Source of the DNA: Bacteroidota bacterium
GTDB taxonomy: Bacteria > Bacteroidota > Ignavibacteria > SZUA-365
Assembly (NCBI GenBank): GCA_023432805.1
Contig: JAEYUG010000023.1
Coordinates: 1-9,080, forward strand
Direction: 5' to 3'
Length of the DNA: 9,080 nucleotides
The translations under genes and the position numbers were made by a program. Each line of letters starts with the position of its first letter. Positions within the stretch are counted from its first letter, which is position 1. Positions 1 through 5,501 of the stretch are shown here, piece after piece. Below the pieces are notes generated by a model. That model was given only the letters and a program-made list of their open reading frames with translations. It had not been told where the DNA came from and did no database searches.

Positions 1-127
1 GAGGGCGTCCGTCCTCCCACGACGGACGAGGGCGTCCGTCCTCCCACGACGGACGAGGGCGTCCGTCCTCCCACGACGGACGAGGGCGTCCGTCCTCCCA
101 CGACGGACGAGGGCGTCCGTCCTCCCA
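1..127. repeat. 27-bp tandem repeat array, 4.7 identical copies
   Basis: Four complete 27-bp units start at 1, 28, 55 and 82, and a fifth partial unit of 19 bases covers 109-127. I see no mismatch between units. Within each unit the arm CGTCCGTC (6-13 in the first unit) is the perfect reverse complement of GACGGACG (21-28), with a 7-base loop CTCCCAC, so either strand can fold into a row of 8-bp hairpins. The units are contiguous with no unique spacers. The array begins at or before the window edge, so its true copy number is unknown. Identical copies suggest recent expansion. It lies about 100 bases upstream of the phosphofructokinase gene and could act as a terminator-like or mRNA-stabilising element for the unseen upstream gene; that role is inference. 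Confidence 0.97.
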
Positions 128-128
128 G

Positions 129-146
129 CAAGGTGTCCGTTTTCCC
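129..146. repeat. degenerate sixth copy of the 27-bp repeat (first part)
   Basis: The 18 bases here match the first 18 bases of the repeat unit at 13 positions, including the core GTCCGT and the terminal TCCC. It follows the partial fifth copy by 20 rather than 27 bases, as if the second half of the fifth unit had been lost. It may be an old, diverged unit at the array edge. A chance match is possible because the sequence is short and C-rich. Confidence 0.35.
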
Positions 147-148
147 GT

Positions 149-179
149 TTGACTTTCAATCGGGGATAGGAGTAGTTTG
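149..179 (+). promoter_or_regulatory. candidate promoter of the phosphofructokinase gene
   Basis: TTGACT at 149-154 is followed after 18 bases by TAGTTTG at 173-179. The latter is one base short of the Bacteroidota -7 consensus TAnnTTTG and a poor match to sigma-70 TATAAT. The predicted transcript would start near 184-187 and have a leader of about 40 bases. It is the only promoter-like pair seen between the repeat array and the ATG at 228. The identical -35-like hexamer TTGACT recurs at 8975. Confidence 0.3.
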
Positions 180-227
180 GGAGCTGGCTTCTCCATCCAC
201 TTCCCCACTTCACGATCCTGAACTCCC

Positions 228-1274
228 ATGACCATTGGAGTACTGACCGGCGGCGGCGACTGTCCGGGACTCAACGCAGTGATTCGCGCCATCGTGCGCA
301 GCGGCCTCAAAATGGGCCATACCCTGATCGGCATCCGCAACGGCTGGAAGGGCATGCTCGACGATGACACGGTCATGCTGACGCGTGAGCAGATCAGCGG
401 CATTCTCCACAAGGGCGGCACGATTCTCGGTACCTCGCGCACGAATCCCTACAAGATCGACGGTGGCGAGCAGAAGCTGCACGCCTTCATCGAGAAGCAC
501 GGCATCGACGCGTTGATCCCCATCGGGGGCGAAGACACGCTCGGTGTGGCGGCGAAGTTGTCGGCGAGCGGCGTGAATGTGGTAGGGGTTCCGAAGACGA
601 TCGACAACGATCTCGAGGGTACGGACTTCACCTTCGGCTTCGACACGGCTGTCAACATTGCCATGGAAGCCATTGACCGTATTCACACCACGGCCGAGAG
701 TCACAACCGGGTCATGGTCGTCGAGGTGATGGGCCGTCACGCGGGGTGGATTGCCTTCTATGCGGGCATTTCCGGTGGCGCCGACGTGATACTCGTGCCC
801 GAACAGCCCTTCGATCTCGACGCGGTCTGCGACAAGATCCGTCGCCGTCACCAGGGGGGCAAGAATTTCAGCATCATCGTCGTGGCCGAGGGTGCCAAGT
901 TCGATACGAGCAGTCTCGACGACAAGGACGGCAGCTTCGTGCTCAGCAGCATGAAGAAGGATGCCTTCGGCCACGTGCGCCTCGGAGGCATCGGAGCGGT
1001 GCTCGCCGATGAGATCGAGCGGCGCCTCGGCTTCGAGACCCGCAGCACCGTGCTCGGGCATATCCAGCGCGGGGGATCCCCTTCGGCGTTCGACCGCATG
1101 CTCGGCACGCGGTACGGGATTCATGCCATGGAACTCGTGCATGCCGGCACCTTCGGCCGCATGGTCGCGTTGCAGGGCAATCACATCGTCGACATCGACA
1201 TCACTGCCATCGCCAGCACCATCAAGACCCTCGATCCCGACCTGTTCGCACTCGTCGATTATCTCACCGAGTAA
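228..1274 (+). CDS. pfp: 6-phosphofructokinase, group III, predicted pyrophosphate-dependent
   Basis: This 348-residue protein is a full-length cytoplasmic phosphofructokinase that phosphorylates fructose 6-phosphate to fructose 1,6-bisphosphate in glycolysis. The N-terminal GGGDCPGLNAVIR (8-20) is the nucleotide/PPi loop. TIDND (124-128) carries the catalytic Asp126. SHNR (158-161), MGRHAG (168-173), PEQP (191-194) and GHIQRGGSPSAFDR (277-290) are the sugar-phosphate and catalytic motifs. The phosphoryl-donor discriminators are Asp103 (GGEDT) and Lys123 (PKTIDND). ATP enzymes such as E. coli PfkA have Gly at both positions (104 and 124 there), while PPi-dependent enzymes have Asp and Lys. 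I therefore infer PPi:fructose-6-phosphate phosphotransferase, which is reversible and usually not allosteric. No strong Shine-Dalgarno precedes ATG 228; the start is chosen because the conserved motif begins within eight residues. A GH13-type gene follows after 36 bases, probably in the same transcript. The family call is firm; donor specificity rests on two residues. Confidence 0.95.
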   Translation: MTIGVLTGGGDCPGLNAVIRAIVRSGLKMGHTLIGIRNGWKGMLDDDTVMLTREQISGILHKGGTILGTSRTNPYKIDGGEQKLHAFIEKHGIDALIPIGGEDTLGVAAKLSASGVNVVGVPKTIDNDLEGTDFTFGFDTAVNIAMEAIDRIHTTAESHNRVMVVEVMGRHAGWIAFYAGISGGADVILVPEQPFDLDAVCDKIRRRHQGGKNFSIIVVAEGAKFDTSSLDDKDGSFVLSSMKKDAFGHVRLGGIGAVLADEIERRLGFETRSTVLGHIQRGGSPSAFDRMLGTRYGIHAMELVHAGTFGRMVALQGNHIVDIDITAIASTIKTLDPDLFALVDYLTE

Positions 1275-1310
1275 GTCGTTTCCCCACGCGTTGAACGGAG
1301 CCCGCCGTCC

Positions 1311-3239
1311 ATGACCGAAGCACTCGCCGCCCTGTACAAGCGCCTGACCGAACTCCCCGCCTCGGAGCATCCCTACAGCGTCCCTGCGCTGTGGGTCAAC
1401 CCGATCGCACCCGGCGAGAAGCGCGTGGTCGCGGTCGAGCCCGTGTCGTTCTACCGCGACCGCGTCGCGGGCATGCTGTTGCAGCCCGACGAATCGCTGT
1501 CTCATGCGGGTTCCAGCGGCGAGTGGAGCCGGCACGCGGTCGTCTACAACATGTTCGTGCGTCTGACTGCCGCATGGGATCACGACGGCGACGGCGAGAT
1601 CCGCCTCGAAGACCTCGAAGGAGGCTTCCGCGAGACGGGCACGTTCCTCAAGGCGATCGCCATGCTGCCCTATCTGCGGCACATGGGCATCAACACCATC
1701 CACCTCCTTCCCGTCACGAAAATCGGTTCCGACGGCAACAAGGGCACGCTCGGCTCACCCTACGCCATCCGCAATCCCTACGAACTCGATGTCCGCCTCG
1801 GCGAACCGTTCGTCGGCCTTGGCGCCGAGCATGAATTTGCGGCCTTTGTCGAGGCGGCGCACATCTTCGGCATGCGCGTCGTGATGGAATTCGTGTTCCG
1901 TACCGCCTCGAAAGACAGCGACTGGATCGAATACCATCCCGGATGGTTCTACTGGATCGACGCCAATGTGCCCGACCGGGATGCCGACAATCCGGACGGC
2001 TACGGGAATCCCCGATTCAAGCAGGATGAGTTGGATGTGATCATGTCGCGCGTCCGGCGCAATGACACGGCCAGTCTGCCCCCGCCGAGCGTGGCCTACC
2101 GCGCGCTCTTTGCGGAAGCCCCCGAGGAAGTCACGCTCGACCAGGGCCGCTTTATCGGCATGTCGGACGGACGCCATGTGCGGATTCCCGGTGCATTCGC
2201 CGACTGGCCGCCCGACGACGTGCAGCCGCCGTGGAACGACGTGACCTATCTGAAAATGTACGAGCATCCATCGTTCAACTATATCGCCTACAACACCATC
2301 CGCATCTACGATGCCCGGCTGGCGCAGTCCGAGCATGAAAATCGGGGACTCTGGAACACGGTGATGAACATCATTCCCCATTATCAGAAGGATTTCGGGA
2401 TCGACGGGGTGATGATCGACATGGGGCATGCGCTGCCACGCAGGCTCAAGCAGCACATCGTCGAGCGGGCACGGAAGATCGACCCCGACTTTGCGTTCTG
2501 GGAGGAGAATTTCGCGATTTCAACCCGCAGCAGGCAGGAAGGCTACAATGCCGCGGTCGGGTATCTGTGGAGCGACGAGCATCTGCCGCACAAGCTCCGC
2601 GAGTTTCTCACGATGCTGGCATCCACCAGTGTGCCCGTCCCCTTCTTCGCCACACCGGAGAGTCACAACACACCGCGCGCAGCTGCGCGCGAGGGAGGCA
2701 TGGCATTTTCGCGCATGAGCCTGGTCGTGAACAGCTTCCTGCCGGGGTTGCTGTTCATCCATCAGGGCTACGAGCTGGGCGAGACATCCCCCGTAAATAC
2801 GGGACTCGGCTTCACCCCGGAAGAGATCGCCGCTCATCCTTCCCATACCCTGCCCTTGTTCAGTCAGGGACGTCTCGTCTGGGAGAATCCCGACGAGATG
2901 ACCGCGCTCGTGGCGAAGGTGAATGCGCTGCGCCGCGAGTGGACGTCGCTGGTGGTGGCACCGGAGCGGGAGACCTTCCACCTGCTCCCGAGCTCGCAGG
3001 TGGATGTGGTGTGCTACCTGCGGGTGACATCCGACCATTCGCATGCGATTGCGATCTGTGTGAACACGAACTGCAGGGAGGAGCGAGAGGCTCACGTGCA
3101 CATTCCCGTCGACATCCATGAGATCGTTGACGCGCTGACGGGACGCACGGTGCGGCGCGAGGACGAACGGGGATTCGCATTTTCGCTGGCGCCCGGGGAG
3201 GGCTGCGTCCTGCCGTTGACGGATCCCCCGGGAGCATAG
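1311..3239 (+). CDS. GH13-fold protein related to Thermotoga maltosyltransferase
   Basis: The 642-residue protein has the alpha-amylase (GH13) TIM-barrel layout, no signal peptide, and is probably cytoplasmic. From memory, not by alignment, it resembles Thermotoga maritima maltosyltransferase (about 640 residues) along its length: SVPALW near 23-28, GFRETGTF (105-112), SPYAIRNPYELD (149-160), FVFRTASKDSDW with HPGWFYWI (194-216), and IPHYQKDFGIDG with DMGHALP (355-376). Asp370 fits the nucleophile and Glu398 the acid/base. Three usual GH13 positions differ: Glu193 where region I has Asp, Met368 at the near-invariant Arg two residues before the nucleophile, and Asn453 in SHNTPR where region IV normally has Asp. 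Residues 90-101 (DHDGDGEIRLED) form an EF-hand-like calcium loop. The C-terminal ~100 residues look like the usual beta-sandwich domain. ATG 1311 has a weak GGAG ten bases upstream. It probably acts on alpha-glucans with the neighbouring sugar kinase, but the substitutions leave hydrolysis, transfer or no activity open. Confidence 0.88.
   Translation: MTEALAALYKRLTELPASEHPYSVPALWVNPIAPGEKRVVAVEPVSFYRDRVAGMLLQPDESLSHAGSSGEWSRHAVVYNMFVRLTAAWDHDGDGEIRLEDLEGGFRETGTFLKAIAMLPYLRHMGINTIHLLPVTKIGSDGNKGTLGSPYAIRNPYELDVRLGEPFVGLGAEHEFAAFVEAAHIFGMRVVMEFVFRTASKDSDWIEYHPGWFYWIDANVPDRDADNPDGYGNPRFKQDELDVIMSRVRRNDTASLPPPSVAYRALFAEAPEEVTLDQGRFIGMSDGRHVRIPGAFADWPPDDVQPPWNDVTYLKMYEHPSFNYIAYNTIRIYDARLAQSEHENRGLWNTVMNIIPHYQKDFGIDGVMIDMGHALPRRLKQHIVERARKIDPDFAFWEENFAISTRSRQEGYNAAVGYLWSDEHLPHKLREFLTMLASTSVPVPFFATPESHNTPRAAAREGGMAFSRMSLVVNSFLPGLLFIHQGYELGETSPVNTGLGFTPEEIAAHPSHTLPLFSQGRLVWENPDEMTALVAKVNALRREWTSLVVAPERETFHLLPSSQVDVVCYLRVTSDHSHAIAICVNTNCREEREAHVHIPVDIHEIVDALTGRTVRREDERGFAFSLAPGEGCVLPLTDPPGA
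2674..2691. repeat. 18-bp perfect palindrome inside the GH13 gene
   Basis: CGCGCGCAGCTGCGCGCG reads the same on both strands. It encodes the Arg-Ala-Ala-Ala-Arg stretch directly after the SHNTPR motif. It could be a chance product of GC-rich codons, or a strong hairpin or protein-binding site. No function can be read from the sequence. Confidence 0.6.
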
Positions 3240-3262
3240 AAATCGGCGATTGGTGCTGGGAT

Positions 3263-3294
3263 TGCGGGGATTTCGCATGCGCGGGATCCCCGCA
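3263..3294 (+). terminator. stem-loop after the GH13 gene, possible terminator
   Basis: TGCGGGGAT (3263-3271) pairs perfectly with ATCCCCGCA (3286-3294), giving a 9-bp GC-rich stem around a 14-base loop. It starts 24 bases after the GH13 stop codon and lies before the phosphate-operon promoter, the right place to end the first transcript. There is no U-run after the stem, so it is not a canonical intrinsic terminator. It may instead protect the 3' end or work with Rho. Confidence 0.5.
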
Positions 3295-3312
3295 CGCAAT
3301 TCACATGGGGCG

Positions 3313-3329
3313 CTAACAGTACGGTAACA
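3313..3329 (+). promoter_or_regulatory. candidate PHO box upstream of the porin-pst operon
   Basis: CTAACA (3313-3318) and GTAACA (3324-3329) are direct repeats with 11-bp periodicity and a 5-base spacer. That is the architecture of PhoB/PhoP sites: E. coli CTGTCAT repeats every 11 bp, B. subtilis TT(A/T/C)ACA repeats with about 5-base spacing. The second repeat ends 9 bases before a -7 element at 3339, so the site takes the place of a -35 box, as in E. coli PHO promoters. It is also partly overlapped by the inverted repeat TCACATG (3301-3307) / CATGTGA (3328-3334). No regulator gene is in the window, so the binding protein is inferred from phosphate-uptake context. Confidence 0.5.
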
Positions 3330-3338
3330 TGTGAGAGG

Positions 3339-3346
3339 TAGGTTTG
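3339..3346 (+). promoter_or_regulatory. -7 promoter element of the phosphate operon
   Basis: TAGGTTTG is an exact match to TAnnTTTG, the -7 element recognised by the Bacteroidota primary sigma factor. Transcription should begin near 3350-3352, giving a leader of about 45 bases before the porin start at 3396. It makes an upstream ATG at 3354 unlikely as the translation start. Confidence 0.55.
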
Positions 3347-3385
3347 TTGCTGTATGAAAGCATGCAGCACATCCCACTATCGCAC

Positions 3386-3390
3386 AGGAG
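3386..3390 (+). promoter_or_regulatory. ribosome binding site deciding the porin start
   Basis: AGGAG lies five bases before ATG 3396 and is the clearest Shine-Dalgarno in the window. It favours ATG 3396 over the in-frame ATG at 3354, whose 14 extra residues would put a polar stretch in front of a good signal peptide. Confidence 0.75.
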
Positions 3391-3395
3391 TTTCA

Positions 3396-4637
3396 ATGAA
3401 GCGCGCACTCGGCGTGTTCGCATTGATCATGTTCACTGTCTTTGTCACTACCTCCATGGCCGTTGCGCAGGAGGACGTCCGCACCAAGGTCGAGGAAATC
3501 GGCGGCCAGGTCGGCGGACATGACGAAGCCATCAAGGAACTGCAGAACGACGTGTCTGCACTTAAAAAGATCAAGGTATCGGGCTACCTGCAGGCCCAGT
3601 TCGAGAAGAGCGAAAAGGCAGGCGGATTCGTTGCCGATCCCTACGACGCGAAAGATCCTGTAAAGTCCCGTTTCAACCTGCGTCGCAGCCGCATCAAGAT
3701 CGCCTATGATGGTGGATCGACGCAGATGGTCGTGCAGGGAGACTTTTCCAATGCCGGCTTTTCTCTGAAGGACGCGTATCTCGATTTCTCCGAGCCGACC
3801 TTTCCGATGCTGAGCGCGCGGGTCGGTGTGTTCAACCGTCCCAACTACGAAGTGGAGTACAGCTCGAGCCAGCGTGAGAGTCCCGAACGCTCGAGCGTCG
3901 TGCGTGCGCTGTACCCGAACGAGCGCGATCTCGGTTTCATGCTGACGCTCGCGCCGGAGGATCTGTTCGTGCTGCAGTTGGCGGGATTCAACAACACGTT
4001 TCTGGGTCCCATTCGCCAGACCAGTCCCAACTTCGGTACCGAGCCCCTCTACTTCATGGCGCGTCTGACGAAATCGCTGACCCTTGGCGATGTCGGTCTC
4101 GATATCGGCGTGCATGGCCGTTTCGGAAATGCACGTGCGAACACGGGCCGCTTCGTCGAGGCCGAGAATCCCACCACCGTCGTCGACACGACCGGCGCGG
4201 CGGGCGACACCTACGCGCGCAGCTGGTTCGGCGTGGAGGCGCAGCTGTACTACGATTTCCTCGGCGGCATGAAGATTCTCGGTGAGTACATCACCGGCAG
4301 CGATGTGAACGAACTGTCGGCGACGGGGGCTTCCCCCGTGCGGCAGCGGGAGTTCAGCGGTTTCTACGTGATGCTGGTCAAGAACATCGGGGCGGACTGG
4401 CAGTTCGCCGCCAAGTACGATTCCTACATGCCCAACACGGCCATCGGTGACGACAAGGTGAACGCGACCGGCGAGCTGGCCGTGAGCACGATCGGTGTCG
4501 GTCTGCACAACTACTCCTTCGCGAATGTGCGTCTGACGGTGTGGTACGACATGATCGCGACCGCGACGAATGACAGGATTCTCAAGGAGGATCCGAAGGA
4601 CAATCAGCTGACGCTGCGTGCGCAGTACAAATTCTGA
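3396..4637 (+). CDS. phosphate-selective porin, OprO/OprP type
   Basis: The 413-residue product is an outer-membrane beta-barrel expected to pass phosphate or polyphosphate into the periplasm. Residues 1-24 are a typical signal peptide (MKRALG, hydrophobic core, AVA cleavage before Gln25). Residues 26-58 form a charged, heptad-like coiled coil (KVEEIGGQ, EAIKELQNDVSALKK). KVSGYLQAQFE (60-70) then opens the barrel, the usual order in OprO/OprP proteins. SRFNLRRSRIKIAYDG (91-106) is also characteristic. The rest is alternating amphipathic strands ending in LTLRAQYKF, with the terminal Phe used for barrel assembly. It is the first gene of the operon, 38 bases before pstS and directly behind a PHO-box-like promoter, which supports phosphate as substrate. 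The family is certain; phosphate rather than polyphosphate or another anion is inferred from context. Confidence 0.93.
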   Translation: MKRALGVFALIMFTVFVTTSMAVAQEDVRTKVEEIGGQVGGHDEAIKELQNDVSALKKIKVSGYLQAQFEKSEKAGGFVADPYDAKDPVKSRFNLRRSRIKIAYDGGSTQMVVQGDFSNAGFSLKDAYLDFSEPTFPMLSARVGVFNRPNYEVEYSSSQRESPERSSVVRALYPNERDLGFMLTLAPEDLFVLQLAGFNNTFLGPIRQTSPNFGTEPLYFMARLTKSLTLGDVGLDIGVHGRFGNARANTGRFVEAENPTTVVDTTGAAGDTYARSWFGVEAQLYYDFLGGMKILGEYITGSDVNELSATGASPVRQREFSGFYVMLVKNIGADWQFAAKYDSYMPNTAIGDDKVNATGELAVSTIGVGLHNYSFANVRLTVWYDMIATATNDRILKEDPKDNQLTLRAQYKF

Positions 4638-4675
4638 CATCATCTCACGACATTCGAAGGCAGGACAGCAACACA

Positions 4676-5494
4676 ATGAAGAAGTCACTCATCCTCAAGG
4701 CCGGACTCGTGCTCGCCGCGGTCGGCGTGTTCATGGGCTTCCGCGCAGCCGAGAAGATCACCGTGAAGGGGTCCGACACCATGGTCATCCTCTCGCAGCG
4801 CTGGGCGGAGCGGTACATGGCGAAGAATCCCACAGCCAGCATCCAGGTCACCGGCGGCGGATCGGGCACGGGCATCTCCGCGCTGATCAACGGCACGACC
4901 GACATCTGCAATTCCTCGCGTCCCATGAAACCTTCGGAAGTCAAGAAGCTCAAGGAGCGTTTCGGCACCATGGGCGTCGAGATCCCATGCGCGAAGGACG
5001 GCTTGTCTGTCTACGTCAACGAGAAGAACAAGGTCAAGGATCTGACGATGGAGCAGGTGCGTCAGATCTACACCGGCCGCATCACGAACTGGAAGGAAGT
5101 CGGCGGTACCGATGAGCGCATCGTGCTCTACAGCCGCGAGAACAACAGCGGCACCTACGTGTACTTCAAGGACAACGTGCTGAAGGGAGCCGACTATTCG
5201 CCTTCCTGTCAGAATCTGCCGGGCACGGCAGCCGTCGTGAACGCGGTGGCGAAGGATGTGAACGGCATCGGCTATGGCGGTGCTGCGTACGGCAAGGGCA
5301 TCGTCGAAGTGAAGATCAACGGCCATGCGCCCACGAAGGAGAACATCGCCGCGGGCAAGTACCCCATCACACGCTACCTCTACCTCTACACACGCAGCAA
5401 GCCGACCGGCGAAGTCAAGAAGTTCATCGACTGGATTCTGAGCGCAGAGGGACAGTCGGTCATCACCGAAGTCGGGTATTTTCCGGTCCGCTAA
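4676..5494 (+). CDS. pstS: periplasmic phosphate-binding protein PstS
   Basis: This 272-residue protein captures phosphate in the periplasm and delivers it to the PstCA channel. Residues 1-25 are a signal peptide with hydrophobic core LILKAGLVLAAVGVFMGF. There is no lipobox cysteine, so it should be soluble. Phosphate-contact motifs are KGSDTM (31-36), GGGSGTGISALINGTTDI (60-77) and SRENNSGTYVYF (153-164). The C-terminal FIDWILSAEGQ (250-260) is typical of the family. It matches the short PstS group (about 270-290 residues) rather than the ~345-residue E. coli form. ATG 4676 follows the porin stop by 38 bases with only a weak GCAGGAC upstream. No separate promoter is evident, so it is probably transcribed with the porin. 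Cys79 follows the TTDI segment and Cys105 and Cys178 are further on; a disulfide is possible but unproven. Confidence 0.96.
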   Translation: MKKSLILKAGLVLAAVGVFMGFRAAEKITVKGSDTMVILSQRWAERYMAKNPTASIQVTGGGSGTGISALINGTTDICNSSRPMKPSEVKKLKERFGTMGVEIPCAKDGLSVYVNEKNKVKDLTMEQVRQIYTGRITNWKEVGGTDERIVLYSRENNSGTYVYFKDNVLKGADYSPSCQNLPGTAAVVNAVAKDVNGIGYGGAAYGKGIVEVKINGHAPTKENIAAGKYPITRYLYLYTRSKPTGEVKKFIDWILSAEGQSVITEVGYFPVR

Positions 5495-5501
5495 CACACA
5501 C

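Noticed and set aside
1..127. CRISPR array
   Set aside because: The units are contiguous 27-bp copies with no unique spacers, and there are no cas genes nearby.
210..1703. 497-codon open frame on the - strand opposite pfp and the GH13 gene
   Set aside because: It overlaps two well-supported genes with clear motifs. The translation is His/Asp/Val/Ala-rich with no recognisable domain, as expected from the antisense of GC-rich codons.
3354..3395. upstream ATG 3354 as porin start
   Set aside because: It would add a 14-residue polar stretch before the signal peptide, lies almost at the predicted transcription start, and lacks the AGGAG found before ATG 3396.
3240..3395. small gene or tRNA in the largest internal gap
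   Set aside because: I see no tRNA-like cloverleaf and no convincing frame. The gap is explained by a stem-loop, a direct repeat, a promoter element and a leader.
3393..4688. 431-codon open frame on the - strand opposite the porin
   Set aside because: It mirrors a certain gene, has no domain pattern and has no upstream start signals. It is a codon-bias shadow.
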